DNA from: Halalkalibacter oceani
GTDB lineage: Bacteria > Bacillota > Bacilli > Bacillales > Bacillaceae_D
DNA: 62,862 nucleotides
Assembly: GCF_023715705.1 (NCBI RefSeq)
Contig: NZ_JAMBOS010000025.1
Location: 1 to 62,862, forward strand
Reading direction: 5' to 3'
Below are positions 26,894 to 37,295 of this stretch, piece by piece (within the stretch, counting starts at the first letter, position 1; the number at the start of each line of letters is the position of its first letter). Made by a program: the position numbers and the translations under genes. Under the pieces are notes generated by a model. That model saw only the letters and a list, made by a program, of their open reading frames with translations. It did no database searches and was not told where the DNA came from.

Positions 26894-27433
26894 TTATTGT
26901 TCCATTTGCCGGGCGAGAAAACTTGCTGCCGTTTCGGCAAGCTTCTGTTCAATTGTCCCGGATAGCTCCTGGTCCTTGCTGAATAAGACGACGGCCCCAA
27001 TCGGATCCCCATTTGCAATGATCGGAGCAATGACATAGCCTTTCAGATCATCCAGATGGTCACCGACAAGATTATATTCTCCACTCTTGACCTCAACCTT
27101 CGTTTGTCGCTCGTTCATCACCTTCTCAACGATCTCACCGACACTTTTGTTTGTATATTCCTTTTTCGGTGCGCCTGCTACAGCAATAAATGTGTCGCGG
27201 TCAGCAATTAAGACGTAATGATTTAAGCTATCATATAAGGCCTCAGCATATTCCTTGGCGAAGTCGCCAAGCTCTGAAATAGGTGAATATTTCTTAAGGA
27301 TGACTTCACCATCGCGATCAACAAAGATCTCCAATGGATCTCCCTCGCGAATTCGCAATGTTCTTCTAATTTCCTTCGGTATGACCACACGTCCTAAATC
27401 ATCAATGCGACGTACGATTCCTGTTGCTTTCAT
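26894..27433 (-). CDS. spoVT: Stage V sporulation transcription factor SpoVT
   Basis: AbrB-superfamily regulator of sigma-G-dependent genes in the forespore. The N-terminal swapped-hairpin DNA-binding domain (MKATGIVRRIDDLGRVVIPKEIRRTLRIREGD) covers residues 1-50 and closely resembles AbrB at 51032. A GAF-like C-terminal domain spans about 55-178. The 179-residue length matches the family. GGGAGG precedes the ATG by about 9 nt. Confidence 0.97.
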   Translation of the reverse strand: MKATGIVRRIDDLGRVVIPKEIRRTLRIREGDPLEIFVDRDGEVILKKYSPISELGDFAKEYAEALYDSLNHYVLIADRDTFIAVAGAPKKEYTNKSVGEIVEKVMNERQTKVEVKSGEYNLVGDHLDDLKGYVIAPIIANGDPIGAVVLFSKDQELSGTIEQKLAETAASFLARQMEQ

Positions 27434-27488
27434 ATTGACTAGCCTCCCTTTCTAATGATGTGAGTACTTGGTGAAGTGGAATTATCTA

Positions 27489-27517
27489 TAGTATCTTTCT
27501 TAGAAAAAGAACTATTC
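27489..27517 (-). promoter_or_regulatory. Candidate sigma-G promoter of spoVT
   Basis: GAATA (27513-27517), 17-bp spacer, GATACTA (27489-27495) on the minus strand. It differs from the sigma-G -10 (CATNNTA) at one base and fits the known forespore expression of spoVT. Confidence 0.6.
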
Positions 27518-27564
27518 ACCAATACATGAATTTCTTTGGCTGCTTACAACATCAATCCATAAGA

Positions 27565-27661
27565 AAAGACAGACGCCTGTATCGTCTGTCTTTCCTTTGA
27601 AGCAGCATGCGAAGCCGTTACAATCTGTTGAGGATGACTGAAAACGGGGTTCTTTCAGTCA
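27565..27661. repeat. Two hairpins in the mfd-spoVT spacer
   Basis: AAAGACAGACG/CGTCTGTCTTT (27565-27593) and TGACTGAAA/TTTCAGTCA (27635-27661) are perfect inverted repeats. The first is followed on the minus strand by TTTTCTT and could terminate a short transcript. No reading frame is supported in this 343-bp gap. Confidence 0.6.
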
Positions 27662-27725
27662 CCCGTGTAACGCGCTAAGCCGACGCCCTTCCTCGAATCA
27701 ACCCGAAAATGTTCAGCCCTCCTTT

Positions 27726-27752
27726 AAAAAACCAAGGAAAGGGTTTCCCCGG
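27726..27752 (-). terminator. Terminator of mfd
   Basis: On the minus strand CCGGGGAAA pairs with TTTCCTTGG (two G-U pairs) around a 3-nt loop, followed by six T residues, 24 nt after the mfd stop. Confidence 0.78.
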
Positions 27753-27776
27753 ATTAACCACTGTCCGTTTTCCTGT

Positions 27777-30700
27777 TTAATTCTTTTTCGCGTCTTCAAT
27801 ACCACCGATGATCGTTTCAATCATCGTCAGGAGCTGTTCATCGCTTAACGTCTTCGTTTTAATCGAGAATTTGATTTTTTCTCCGGCTGTGCCGAGAGCA
27901 ACCTCGCGCCCAAGCTGATGAGCGACTTCAAACAGCTTTGCCCCGTCAAGGTTCTGTGTCGCTTCAGCCGATACGAGAATGGTCACCTGATTTTTGCCTT
28001 CAACAATCTGCTCGATTTTCTCCTGATTGGCTTTCAGCTTTATCGCCGTTAAGCGCAACAGAAAGTCCACCTGCTTCGGGTATTCGCCAAAGCGGTCGAA
28101 CATCTCCTCCTGGAGATCCTTTATATCTTCAACCGTTTCGGCTCCCTTAAACCGTTTGTACATCTCGATCTTTTGCTTTGCATCATTGATGTACGTCTCC
28201 GGAATATAAGCATCGACCTTAACATCAATTTCTGATTGGAAACGTTCTTTCTTCGGCTTATCGCCTTTTCGTTCCTCGATTGCCTCCTTCAGCATTTGCG
28301 AATAAAGGTCAAACCCGACCGATTCAATAAAGCCATGCTGCTGCGACCCAAGCAGATTCCCGGCTCCACGGATCGTCAAATCGCGCATTGCAATTTTAAA
28401 GCCTGATCCAAGCTCGGTAAATTCCTTAATCGCCTGCAGCCGCTTCTCCGCTACTTCCGTTAATACTTTATCACGTTGATACGTGAAATAGGCATACGCG
28501 ACACGATTGGAACGTCCGACACGTCCACGGATTTGATAAAGCTGGGAAAGACCCATTTTATCGGCGTCATAAATAATGAGCGTATTTACATTTGGTATGT
28601 CGACCCCGGTCTCGATAATCGTCGTCGTTACCAATACATCGCTGTTGCCTTCCAGGAAGTCAAGCATGATCGTCTCTAATTCCCGCTCGTTCATTTGCCC
28701 ATGAGCGTAGCTGATACGGGCATCCGGCACGAGCATCGACAGCTGCTCTGTCATCCGCTCGATATCCTCGACGCGGTTATAGAGAAAATACACCTGACCT
28801 CCGCGTGTTAACTCCCGCTCAATCGCCTCGCGCACAAGGGCGGCATTGTATTCAACGACATACGTCTGAACGGGAAAACGGTTTTCCGGCGGCGTTTCAA
28901 TAACCGACAGGTCGCGAACACCAAGCATCGACATGTGCAGCGTCCGCGGAATCGGAGTCGCCGTAAGCGTCAATACATCGATATTTGCTTTTAGCTGCTT
29001 AATTTTTTCTTTATGCGTCACACCAAAGCGCTGCTCCTCGTCTACAATAAGCAGGCCAAGATCGTGAAACACCACATCCTTCGAGAGCAGCCGGTGCGTC
29101 CCGACAATCAAATCAACCGTTCCGGCCTTCAAGCCTTTAAGCGTCTCTGTTTGTTCCTTTTTTGAACGAAAGCGGCTCAAGACGCCAATTTTGATCGGAT
29201 GCTCGGAAAAGCGCTCCTTAATCGTTTCATAATGTTGCTGGGCAAGGATCGTGGTCGGCACAAGGATGGCGACCTGCTTCCCGTCCATGATCGCTTTAAA
29301 GGCGGCGCGAATCGCGACCTCTGTTTTCCCGTAGCCGACATCGCCGCATAATAAACGGTCCATCGGACGCGGACGCTCCATATCCTTTTTAATTTCGAGG
29401 ATCGCTCTTTTTTGATCCTCTGTATCCTGATAGGGAAAGGAGGCTTCAAATTCAGCCTGTTCCGGCCCATCGCCTGAGAAGGCAAACCCTTTGCTCGCTT
29501 CACGCTCGGCATAGAGCTTGATTAAATCATCGGCAATATCTTCGACCGATGACTGCACCTTCTTTTTCACCTTTTTCCAATCACTTCCACCCAATGCATA
29601 AATTTTCGGATCCTTCTCTTCCGATCCGACATACTTTTGCACCTGATCAATCTGCTCGACCGGTACGTATAACTTATCGTTTCCTTTATAGCGTAGGTGG
29701 AGATAATCCTTGTGGAGGCCATTAATTTCTAATGTCTCCACGCCTAAATATTTTCCGATACCATGATTCGTATGAACGATTAAGTCACCGACTTTAAGCT
29801 CTGAATAGCTCTTAATCCGTTCGGCATTCGATAATGTTTGCTTTCGCTGCGGACGCTTCGCTCTTTTCTTCGCGAACACTTCTTCTTCCGTAATCACAAC
29901 TAACCTGCTCGAAGGCAATTCAAAGCCGCTTTGCAGGTTTCCAACCATAATATACGTTTGACCTTCCCGTAACTCTGTGGAGCGTTCCACAAATCCGGCT
30001 TCTATTTGCTCGGCCTCAAGGTTTAAGGAGAGCCTCTGCGCCCTTTCCTTGGAGGCGGCAATAAAAACGACCGTCTGTCCCGCCTTTTTCCAGCGCGCCA
30101 CTTCAGACTGGAGCAACTGCATTTGACCGTGAAATTGTTGCATCGATTTGCACGTGATGCTGATCACATTCTCAGGATTGGTCTGTGCGACATGCTTCAA
30201 AAATAGCGATAAATAGATAATCGGATAATGAGAATGCTTTAACTGCTCGAAAACCGCCACCGACATTGAGACGTCGTGAATGATTTCCCCTTGTTCCAGC
30301 AGGGCGATATTCCACTCCGCTTCTTCCTTATCGAGGCTTTCGGCCATTTCCTTGACCCTTGCCAATTCATCAACGATCAACACGGCATTGGCTGGAAGAA
30401 ACGACAGCAGGGAGTGCTCACCTTCATAGTAAAGCGACATGTATTTATACATTCCCTGAAAGGTCGACCCTTGCTTCAGCTGTCCGATCTCATAAGAAAT
30501 ATTTTGCGAAAGCTTCTCCTTCGTCTCTTTTGCGCGAACTTCCTTAAGCGTCTTCGCCAGGCCTTCCGTCAAAGCAGCAGCCGCCTGCTCATAATGTTTC
30601 TTCTCGAGCAGCACCTCCTGAGCCGGACCGATCCTGACCGCCTTCTTCTCTTCTTTTGAGCGCTGATTCTCGACGGAAAAGGTTCGAATTGAGTCGACCT

Positions 30701-31301
30701 CCGTGTCGAACAGCTCGATTCGAATCGGATCCGGTTCAGTCAACGGATACAAATCAATAATGCCTCCGCGCACGCTGAATTCACCGGGCGAGGCAATCAT
30801 ATCGACACGCTGAAAGCCCATTGCCACTAGCTTACTTATCAACTGGTCAATATCGCCGATATCGCTTCCAAGCTCAACATCGATTTGATGATGTCTCCAA
30901 ACGCTTACCGGGGGCAACTGGCGTCTGACTCCGGCAAGCGGGGCGATGACAACCCCTTTGAATCCATAAATCAGCTTATTTAACACGTCAATACGTTGCG
31001 CCTTCATCTCCGGGCTCGCTATGGCGATTTCTGCTGAAATAAGCTCATTGACTGGATACAAAAGAATCTGGTCTTCCCCTAATAAATCAACCAAGTCATC
31101 ATACAACTTCTGAGCCTGATACAAATTATGTGTAACAAGCAGCATCGGCCGCTGCGCATCACGGTAAACCGTAGAAATAAATAACGTCCGTGCCGATCCG
31201 GTTAAGCCCGATATAAGCTGCTCCTTCATATTCGCTTCAAGACTCGTTGAAACCGCTTTTATCTCATCATTATTTTGATAATATTGCTGCAATCCTAACA
31301 T
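27777..31301 (-). CDS. mfd: Transcription-repair coupling factor Mfd
   Basis: Removes RNA polymerase stalled at lesions and recruits UvrA. At 1174 residues it is full length. An N-terminal UvrB-homology region is followed by the CarD-type RNA-polymerase-interaction domain near 490-560 ([17 protein letters not shown]). The superfamily 2 translocase modules have [11 protein letters not shown] (Walker A), DEEQRFG (DEEQ box), and [15 protein letters not shown]-terminal TRCF domain ends the protein. It lies downstream of fin as in B. subtilis. Confidence 0.98.
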   Translation of the reverse strand: MLGLQQYYQNNDEIKAVSTSLEANMKEQLISGLTGSARTLFISTVYRDAQRPMLLVTHNLYQAQKLYDDLVDLLGEDQILLYPVNELISAEIAIASPEMKAQRIDVLNKLIYGFKGVVIAPLAGVRRQLPPVSVWRHHQIDVELGSDIGDIDQLISKLVAMGFQRVDMIASPGEFSVRGGIIDLYPLTEPDPIRIELFDTEVDSIRTFSVENQRSKEEKKAVRIGPAQEVLLEKKHYEQAAAALTEGLAKTLKEVRAKETKEKLSQNISYEIGQLKQGSTFQGMYKYMSLYYEGEHSLLSFLPANAVLIVDELARVKEMAESLDKEEAEWNIALLEQGEIIHDVSMSVAVFEQLKHSHYPIIYLSLFLKHVAQTNPENVISITCKSMQQFHGQMQLLQSEVARWKKAGQTVVFIAASKERAQRLSLNLEAEQIEAGFVERSTELREGQTYIMVGNLQSGFELPSSRLVVITEEEVFAKKRAKRPQRKQTLSNAERIKSYSELKVGDLIVHTNHGIGKYLGVETLEINGLHKDYLHLRYKGNDKLYVPVEQIDQVQKYVGSEEKDPKIYALGGSDWKKVKKKVQSSVEDIADDLIKLYAEREASKGFAFSGDGPEQAEFEASFPYQDTEDQKRAILEIKKDMERPRPMDRLLCGDVGYGKTEVAIRAAFKAIMDGKQVAILVPTTILAQQHYETIKERFSEHPIKIGVLSRFRSKKEQTETLKGLKAGTVDLIVGTHRLLSKDVVFHDLGLLIVDEEQRFGVTHKEKIKQLKANIDVLTLTATPIPRTLHMSMLGVRDLSVIETPPENRFPVQTYVVEYNAALVREAIERELTRGGQVYFLYNRVEDIERMTEQLSMLVPDARISYAHGQMNERELETIMLDFLEGNSDVLVTTTIIETGVDIPNVNTLIIYDADKMGLSQLYQIRGRVGRSNRVAYAYFTYQRDKVLTEVAEKRLQAIKEFTELGSGFKIAMRDLTIRGAGNLLGSQQHGFIESVGFDLYSQMLKEAIEERKGDKPKKERFQSEIDVKVDAYIPETYINDAKQKIEMYKRFKGAETVEDIKDLQEEMFDRFGEYPKQVDFLLRLTAIKLKANQEKIEQIVEGKNQVTILVSAEATQNLDGAKLFEVAHQLGREVALGTAGEKIKFSIKTKTLSDEQLLTMIETIIGGIEDAKKN

Positions 31302-31554
31302 GCTGTTCCCCCTGTTATTCCAGTAACGCCATGGTTAGTGTTCAATTTATATTTATTCTGTTAATCTCATAAAAGCACTGTTTACTGTTTATTCTTGCTA
31401 GAAGCCTAGAATCCTGCTTTATCCTGATAAGAGACAGAGCTTCGCCCATTGCTTAAAGGAGGTCCGCACGATGGTTTTTCAGCCGGTTTCCTTTGTTTGC
31501 TTATCCAGAGCGGAACGACCGCCTGTTGCTGAAAGGCGGTTCATTGCTTAAAGA
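31302..31554. other. Gene-free spacer upstream of mfd
   Basis: No gene seen. It holds a hairpin (GACCGCC/GGCGGTT, 31517-31540) without a T tract and two similar short stretches, ATTGCTTAAAGGAGGT (about 31448) and ATTGCTTAAAGAGGTT (about 31543). The mfd start uses ATG at 31301 with GGGGGA upstream. I cannot pick a convincing mfd promoter. Confidence 0.4.
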
Positions 31555-31586
31555 GGTTGTCCCAAAGCGTGGCTTTTGGGACAACC
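31549..31586 (-). terminator. Hairpin terminator after fin, possibly bidirectional
   Basis: GGTTGTCCCAAA/TTTGGGACAACC (31555-31586) is a perfect 12-bp stem just after the fin stop. T residues are sparse on the minus strand (TCTTT) and also present on the plus strand (CCCCTTTT). Confidence 0.7.
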
Positions 31587-31604
31587 CCTTTTGTACTGCT
31601 CATT

Positions 31605-31832
31605 CTATTGTATCATTCTGTCCAGCTCATGTAAGCCGGGATTTCGCATAAGAGCCTCGTGACAGTCCTCACATATAACATTCACATGTATATCACCATT
31701 CGGCTCATATGTCAACATATCGGTTCGTTCCGTGCTCGTCAAACTGTCAAAGCCTAGCGCTTCAGCCCGCAGCTCTTCATCAATCGCTCCAAGCTCGACC
31801 TGGCAATGACGGCATTTGTAATGAATCGCCAC
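31605..31832 (-). CDS. fin: Anti-sigma-F factor Fin (YabK)
   Basis: Small forespore protein that antagonises sigma-F to help the switch to sigma-G. Two CxxC pairs (YKCRHCQVELG and VICEDCHEAL) form a zinc site, and LGFDSLTSTERTDML with NGDIHVNVICEDC matches B. subtilis Fin closely. I use the GTG at 31832 (75 aa), 9 nt after GGAG. Upstream in-frame extension to 31877 has no family counterpart. A sigma-F/G promoter lies just ahead. Confidence 0.92.
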   Translation of the reverse strand: MAIHYKCRHCQVELGAIDEELRAEALGFDSLTSTERTDMLTYEPNGDIHVNVICEDCHEALMRNPGLHELDRMIQ

Positions 31833-31865
31833 CGTATCAAGCTCCTTTCCCGCTACTCCTACCTT

Positions 31866-31895
31866 TAGTATGAGCAAGGCGGAAAAACTCTATAC
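31866..31895 (-). promoter_or_regulatory. sigma-G/sigma-F promoter of fin
   Basis: GTATA (31891-31895), 18-bp spacer, CATACTA (31866-31872) on the minus strand: both elements match the sigma-G consensus. A sigma-F reading with 15-bp spacing overlaps. It sits in the 71-bp gap after pth. Confidence 0.72.
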
Positions 31896-31903
31896 GACGA
31901 CGC

Positions 31904-32461
31904 TCAATTAAATTGATTCATCACTTCAAGAAACGGCTTCGTTGTCCACGCCTCGACGGCCTTGGCTACCAGTTCAACCGACTCTCTAACCGACTCTATT
32001 TCCTCGGGATAATAGTTCCCCAATACATAATTAACGACCGTCTCCCCGTTGCGCGGCCGGTCAATTCCGACGCGAATCCGGTTAAACTCCTGTGTACCCA
32101 AATGCGAAATGAGCGACTTAATTCCATTATGACCGCCGGCACTTCCTTTTTGCCGCAGCCGGATTTTCCCCGCCGGCAAATCTAAGTCATCATAGATCAC
32201 AACGATATCCTCAATCGGTATTTGATAATAATCCATCAGCGGACGTACGGATTCCCCTGACAAATTCATATAGGTCAACGGCTTCAACAGAAACACTTTC
32301 TCACCGTTGACGACACCTTTACCAAACACCCCTTTAAATTTGCTTTGGTCGAGTGCAATTCCCCACTCTTCTGCACAGCGATCGACACAATCAAAGCCAA
32401 TGTTATGGCGCGTGCCATCATACTTGCTTCCTGGATTGCCCAGCCCGATTATTAATTTCAC
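31904..32461 (-). CDS. pth: Peptidyl-tRNA hydrolase (SpoVC)
   Basis: Cleaves peptidyl-tRNA released from stalled ribosomes. The N-terminal [21 protein letters not shown] holds the catalytic histidine (TRHN). [15 protein letters not shown] and [29 protein letters not shown] complete the signature. The start is probably the GTG at 32461 (185 aa), which aligns with B. subtilis and has GGGAG 9 nt upstream. A GTG at 32467 is possible. Confidence 0.96.
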   Translation of the reverse strand: MKLIIGLGNPGSKYDGTRHNIGFDCVDRCAEEWGIALDQSKFKGVFGKGVVNGEKVFLLKPLTYMNLSGESVRPLMDYYQIPIEDIVVIYDDLDLPAGKIRLRQKGSAGGHNGIKSLISHLGTQEFNRIRVGIDRPRNGETVVNYVLGNYYPEEIESVRESVELVAKAVEAWTTKPFLEVMNQFN

Positions 32462-32538
32462 CCTCACCCGCTCCCAACTTTACTTCATCTCGCTCATCAA
32501 AAAAGATTCCCTTCCTGTAAAAGAGGCGCCGCATCTGT

Positions 32539-32575
32539 TAAAAGCCTAGAGTGGAGTGGGATTCTCCTCTCTAGG
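32539..32575 (-). terminator. Terminator after ctc
   Basis: Minus-strand stem CCTAGAG/CTCTAGG with inner GGAG/CTCC (32545-32575), then CTTTT. It separates ctc from pth. Confidence 0.78.
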
Positions 32576-32601
32576 CGGGTGCAGCTTTATTTATTTGAAT
32601 C

Positions 32602-33237
32602 TTATTCCTCTGTTTCTTTCTGCTCTGTCTCTCCAATCACTTCCGGCTCTTTCGCCTCAGCCTCTGTTCCTTCAGGCTCGACTTCTGCTGCCGGCGGCTG
32701 GACTGTCACAATTGTTTCTTCATCATCGCTCGTGACCTCAACCGGGACAGTTGACCGAATATCAGCTACTTGAATCGAGTCGCCAATCGTCAGCCCGGAA
32801 ATATCGACGCTGATTTCCTCCGGAATATCCGACGGCAAACATTTCACGTTAATTTCGTACATTAAGTGAGAGACAATGCCGCCTTCCTTCTCACCCGGTG
32901 CATCACCTGTTAACCGGACCGGCACCGCCGCATCAATTTCCGAACTCATATCGACTTCAAAGAAATCAATGTGGAGATATTCGTTTTTCAGCGGATCGAT
33001 TTGCAGATCATTGATCATAACCTGATGCTTACTCTTCCCGGATACGTCCAAAGAGAATAAGCCGTTTTTTCCAACCTCTCTAACCGTTTTCAGAAGGTCT
33101 ACTCCTTCCACCGCGACAGGCTGACTTTCAATTTTGTTTCCGTATAATACAGCCGGCACATAGCCGTCCTTACGCAATTGTCTCGTTGCCGAACCTTTCA
33201 AATCATCTCTGGGACTTGCTTTTAAGATCGTAGTCAT
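32602..33237 (-). CDS. ctc: General stress protein Ctc / ribosomal protein bL25
   Basis: Two-domain bL25 (TL5/CTC type), 211 residues. The N-terminal 5S-rRNA-binding domain is about 1-92 (LKGSATRQLRKDGYVPAVLYG), and a C-terminal beta domain covers 95-185. The last 25 residues are a very acidic Glu-rich tail. In B. subtilis ctc belongs to the sigma-B general stress regulon, and the upstream sequence here shows such a promoter. Confidence 0.96.
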   Translation of the reverse strand: MTTILKASPRDDLKGSATRQLRKDGYVPAVLYGNKIESQPVAVEGVDLLKTVREVGKNGLFSLDVSGKSKHQVMINDLQIDPLKNEYLHIDFFEVDMSSEIDAAVPVRLTGDAPGEKEGGIVSHLMYEINVKCLPSDIPEEISVDISGLTIGDSIQVADIRSTVPVEVTSDDEETIVTVQPPAAEVEPEGTEAEAKEPEVIGETEQKETEE

Positions 33238-33269
33238 CTCGCCTCACCTCAATCATTGTTTTCAAGTCT

Positions 33270-33305
33270 ATATCACTTGTATTCCCTAAATGAGTCAATT
33301 TAAAC
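33270..33305 (-). promoter_or_regulatory. Overlapping sigma-B and sigma-A promoters of ctc
   Basis: sigma-B: GTTTAA (33300-33305), 13-bp spacer, GGGAAT (33281-33286). sigma-A: TTGACT (33293-33298), 17-bp spacer, TGATAT (33270-33275). Both are on the minus strand and interleaved. B. subtilis ctc is a classic sigma-B gene. Confidence 0.75.
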
Positions 33306-33342
33306 CACTTACTTACGTTTTCGCAATATCCCGCTTCCTATG

Positions 33343-33400
33343 AAGCTGCTGAAAAAGTACGATTTTCACTTTTTCAGCAGCTTTTTCGTCATGAGCGTAG
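33343..33400 (+). repeat. 58-bp intergenic hairpin repeat, copy 2
   Basis: Arms GCTGCTGAAAAAGT and ACTTTTTCAGCAGC (33345-33381), then CTTTTTCGTCATGAGCGTAG. It matches 8077-8134 at 57 of 58 positions but lies on the opposite strand, so it would not terminate prs. The downstream part of this gap (to 33510) is GC-rich with GCGCGCAACGCGCGG. No gene is seen. Confidence 0.85.
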
Positions 33401-33555
33401 CCGTTGCCTGATTTTGAAAGCCTTGCTACGAGTGGGTTTCTCGAAGCAAGGCGCGCAACGCGCGGAGCCATTACTCTTCTTCGAGTTACGAAAAAGGATG
33501 TTTTTCAGTGGCCTCCTTCCTATCGGGGTTCATTCACCAACGACGGATCGCTCTA

Positions 33556-34506
33556 TTAATCAAACAATGTGCTGACCGACGCATGCTCATGGACGCGAAT
33601 AATCGCTTCAGCCATCAGTGGCGCTACAGAAAGCTCGGTGATCTTCTCGCTTTTCTTATTCTCATCAAGCTCGATCGTATTCGTGACGACAAGCTCTTTA
33701 ATTTTTGAATTGTCAATCCGCTCCATCGCCGGCCCTGAAAGCACTGGATGCGTACAGCATGCATACACTTCCTTCGCTCCGTGCTCCACCAACGCGTTCG
33801 CCGCCAAAGTAATCGTTCCGGCTGTATCAATAATATCATCAATAATAATCGCCGTTTTCCCTTCAATATTCCCGACGATATTCATCACCTCGGCCACATT
33901 CGGACGCGGACGGCGTTTATCAATAATCGCGATCGGAGCTTTTAAACGGTCAGCCATTTTTCTGGCACGGACTACACCACCGTGATCCGGGGAAACGATA
34001 ACAATATCTTCTAATTGCTTTCCTGAGAAATAATCGGCTAAAATCGGTACACCCATCAGCTGGTCAACCGGAATGTCGAAAAACCCCTGGATTTGCGTCG
34101 CATGAAGATCAAGCGTCAATACGCGCGTCGCCCCTGCTGTTTCAATCAGATTCGCGACGAGTTTCGCCGTAATCGGCTCACGGGCGCGTGCTTTCCGGTC
34201 TTGACGCGCATAGCCGTAATAAGGGATAACGACATTAATCGTTTTGGCCGATGCGCGCTTCATCGCATCAATCATAATTAACAGCTCCATAATATGTTCG
34301 TTGGCAGGAGCTGAAGTCGATTGAATCAAATACACATCGCAACCGCGGATGCTTTCTTCAATGTTGATCTGCACTTCTCCATCGCTAAAGCGCGTCACTG
34401 AGCTTTGACCCATCGCGACACCGATATGCTCTGTAATTTCATGAGCAAGACCTTTATTTGAATTTAATGTAAAAACCTTTAAACTTGGATCACCGTATTT
34501 AGCCAT
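33556..34506 (-). CDS. prs: Ribose-phosphate pyrophosphokinase
   Basis: Makes PRPP from ribose-5-phosphate and ATP for purine, pyrimidine, His and Trp synthesis. Signatures are [16 protein letters not shown], the [17 protein letters not shown] loop, [18 protein letters not shown] (catalytic flexible loop) and the PRPP loop [13 protein letters not shown]. The ATG at 34506 gives 316 residues, the family size. GGAGGG lies 12 nt upstream. It is 40 nt downstream of glmU, so they form one operon. Confidence 0.98.
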   Translation of the reverse strand: MAKYGDPSLKVFTLNSNKGLAHEITEHIGVAMGQSSVTRFSDGEVQINIEESIRGCDVYLIQSTSAPANEHIMELLIMIDAMKRASAKTINVVIPYYGYARQDRKARAREPITAKLVANLIETAGATRVLTLDLHATQIQGFFDIPVDQLMGVPILADYFSGKQLEDIVIVSPDHGGVVRARKMADRLKAPIAIIDKRRPRPNVAEVMNIVGNIEGKTAIIIDDIIDTAGTITLAANALVEHGAKEVYACCTHPVLSGPAMERIDNSKIKELVVTNTIELDENKKSEKITELSVAPLMAEAIIRVHEHASVSTLFD

Positions 34507-34546
34507 TTTTATGATTTCCCTCCAAAAATTCATTACACCTTAGTGG

Positions 34547-35911
34547 TTATTGTTTGCCTTTTTGATACTCTTCTTTATTTGTCTGTCTTGCCCGCGCGAT
34601 GGATAATGCTTCACTCGGCACATCATCGGTAATCGTAGAGCCTGCCGCAACTAAAGCGTTTTTTCCAATCGTAACCGGTGCAATTAAATTCGCATTGCAG
34701 CCGATAAAAGCCCCGTCTTCAATGATCGTTTTAAATTTGTTCTTGCCGTCATAATTAACGGTTACAGCCCCACAGCTGAAATTAACCCCTTCGCCGATTT
34801 CACTGTCACCGATGTAGCTTAAGTGGGAGGCTTTGCTTCCATTTCCAATTGTCGATTTTTTAATTTCGACAAAGTTACCGATCCGCACGTCATCGCCGAT
34901 CGTCGACTGCGGGCGAATATGGGCAAACGGTCCGATCCGTACGGCCTTGCCGATCTCACTATCATGAATGACCGACTGTGAGATCACAGTTCCGTTATCG
35001 ACGACACTATCTTTAATTTCGCTGTGCGGCCCAATGTCACAGTTCTCTCCGATTACCGTTTTCCCGTGGATGATCGTCCCCGGCCGGAGTACGGTATCCC
35101 GACCGATTGTCGCCTCACTTGAAATATACGTTTGCGCCGGATCGATCATCGTCACTCCCTGACGCATCCAATAATGATTAATCCTTCTTTTCATAATATT
35201 CTCTGCCTCTGAAAGCGCTATCCGGTCATTGACCCCCATTGTTTCTTCGAAATGCGGTGTTTGATAGGCAGCGACTTTCTCTCCGGCATTTTTCAATAAT
35301 TCAATGACATCTGGAAGGTAATACTCCCCCTGAACGTTGTCATTGCCGACCTGCTTCAGCATCGCAAACAGGCTCGCGTTGTCAAAGCAATATGTCCCGG
35401 TATTAATTTCACAGACGTTCCGTTCCTGGTCGGAGGCATCCTTGTGCTCAACAATTCGTTCAACAAGCCCTTTTTCGTCGCGGATAATCCGTCCGTATCC
35501 GGCAGGGTCTTCCGCTATCGCGGTCAGGACGGTTGCCTTCGCTCCTTCTTTTTCATGACAGTCTAGCAACTTCCCGATCGTCTCGGCCGTCAGTAAGGGT
35601 GTGTCTCCGCATAGGACCACCGTTGTCCCTTGCTCTCCCTTTAACAGGCTTTCTGCCTGCATGACGGCATGACCTGTGCCAAGCTGTTCTTCCTGGACAA
35701 CGTAGGAGACCTGATCTCCCAGCTGCTGCTTGACAACTTCAGCGCCGAAGCCGACAACTGCCACCTTTTTTTCAAACCCTAACGCTGTGACTTGATCAAC
35801 GACATGTTGAACCATCGGTTTTTCACATACTGGATGAAGCACTTTATACAGACTTGACTTCATCCTCGTTCCCTGTCCAGCTGCTAATATGACCGCAAAA
35901 CGACTGCTCAT
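34547..35911 (-). CDS. glmU: Bifunctional GlcNAc-1-P uridyltransferase / GlcN-1-P acetyltransferase
   Basis: Makes UDP-GlcNAc, the precursor of peptidoglycan and teichoic acids. The N-terminal pyrophosphorylase domain has [11 protein letters not shown] at about 8-18 and GDTPLL near 102. The C-terminal left-handed beta helix (about 250-430) carries many hexapeptide repeats, and the acetyltransferase residues lie in [13 protein letters not shown]-type turns. The ATG at 35911 (454 aa) is preferred, with GGGGGG 7 nt upstream. A longer upstream frame is spurious. Confidence 0.98.
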   Translation of the reverse strand: MSSRFAVILAAGQGTRMKSSLYKVLHPVCEKPMVQHVVDQVTALGFEKKVAVVGFGAEVVKQQLGDQVSYVVQEEQLGTGHAVMQAESLLKGEQGTTVVLCGDTPLLTAETIGKLLDCHEKEGAKATVLTAIAEDPAGYGRIIRDEKGLVERIVEHKDASDQERNVCEINTGTYCFDNASLFAMLKQVGNDNVQGEYYLPDVIELLKNAGEKVAAYQTPHFEETMGVNDRIALSEAENIMKRRINHYWMRQGVTMIDPAQTYISSEATIGRDTVLRPGTIIHGKTVIGENCDIGPHSEIKDSVVDNGTVISQSVIHDSEIGKAVRIGPFAHIRPQSTIGDDVRIGNFVEIKKSTIGNGSKASHLSYIGDSEIGEGVNFSCGAVTVNYDGKNKFKTIIEDGAFIGCNANLIAPVTIGKNALVAAGSTITDDVPSEALSIARARQTNKEEYQKGKQ

Positions 35912-35944
35912 GGTTTCCCCCCAGGTGTTCCTTTTTCCCTTACG

Positions 35945-35973
35945 AATATATCCTAAAACCAAGGGTATTTCAA
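35945..35973 (-). promoter_or_regulatory. sigma-A promoter of glmU-prs
   Basis: TTGAAA (35968-35973), 17-bp spacer, TATATT (35945-35950) on the minus strand, 33 bp before the glmU ATG. Confidence 0.78.
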
Positions 35974-35976
35974 GGA

Positions 35977-36014
35977 GATGTCGCAAAAGGGTATTTTTAA
36001 TCTTTTGTGACATC
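35977..36014. repeat. 13-bp inverted repeat adjoining the glmU promoter
   Basis: GATGTCGCAAAAG (35977-35989) and CTTTTGTGACATC (36002-36014) match at 12 of 13 positions around a 12-nt loop. The repeat starts 3 bp upstream of the glmU -35 and ends near the left side of the IS remnant. It has no T tract. It could be an operator or a remnant of the original spacer. Confidence 0.6.
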
Positions 36015-36033
36015 GCCAAGTTGAAAACCGTCC

Positions 36034-36765
36034 TTGTGCACGCGACCAAAAGAAAGGAACCGCTTGCTATTTTTACCAGTCAAACTAACGGGAGTGCTTA
36101 CGATTAGTGATGAGCTTGCGAATCGTGGGCAAAAAGTGAATCACAAGAAGGTTCAACGGATTATGAAAGAATTAGGTTTAAAGTGTATTGTACGTATGAA
36201 AAAATATAAGTCTTATAAAGGGACTGTTGGGAAGATCGTACGAAATATTTTAGATCGTCATTTTACGGCAGACGCCCCAAACCAGAAATGGGTAACGGAT
36301 ATTACGGAGTTTACATTATGTGGCGAGAAGATTTATTTGTCACCTGTTTTAGATTTATTTAATGGAGAAATTATTACCTATACACTTGGCTCTAGACCAA
36401 CGTATTCGCTTGTTTCAGGGATGTTGGAAAAGGCTTTCGAACGCCTACCGGAAGAACATCAACTATTGATGCATTCAGATCAGGGATGGCACTATCAAAT
36501 GAAGCAATATCGTCAAGCGCTAGAATCGAGGGGAATTGTACAAAGTATGTCTCGTAAAGGAAACTGTTACGATAATTCTGTAATGGAGAATTTTTTCGGG
36601 ATTATGAAGTCTGAGTTTCTCTACATAAAAGAGTTTGAAAGTGCGGAGCATTTTAAAAGCGAATTAGAAACGTACATAACTTATTACAACACAAAACGGA
36701 TTAAGGCAAAATTAAAAGGCATGAGCCCGATACAATATCGAACTTATGCCCAACCCGTTGCCTAA
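36034..36765 (+). pseudogene. IS3-family (IS150-type) transposase OrfB, 5'-truncated
   Basis: DDE integrase domain with all three acidic residues readable: WVTDITEF, MHSDQGWHYQ and SVMENFFGIMKSE. It ends in the usual YYNTKRIKAKLKGMSPIQYR. About the first 20 codons look like unrelated flank. Similarity begins at ISDELANRGQKVNHKKVQRIM, so OrfA and the N-terminal part of OrfB are missing. Codon use is AT-richer than the neighbours, consistent with transfer. The product would be incomplete and the element is probably immobile. Confidence 0.9.
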
Positions 36766-36801
36766 TGAGATAACTGTGTCTAACTTTTTGGGGTCACTTC
36801 A
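36080..36801 (+). mobile_element. IS3-family insertion sequence remnant, right end retained
   Basis: The right end reads TGTCTAACTTTTTGGGGTCA (36777-36796), a typical IS3/IS150-group terminal inverted repeat, 11 nt after the transposase stop. No matching left terminus is visible upstream of about 36080, so the left part has been deleted. It lies between spoVG and glmU on the opposite strand. Confidence 0.82.
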
Positions 36802-36825
36802 TAGTCGTGGAACCCTCATTGTGAT

Positions 36826-37200
<375 letters not shown>

Positions 37201-37295
37201 TTAAAAAACATTTTAAATGTAAAGGTACCATCGTCGCACAGAAGTTCCCGAAACCGTTTATTCCCCTTCCATTCCGGTTTTCCGGCAGATCCTTT

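Noticed and set aside
35912-36049. Longer N-terminus for GlmU
   Set aside because: It reads through the promoter and an inverted repeat. The [11 protein letters not shown] motif is at its normal place from 35911.
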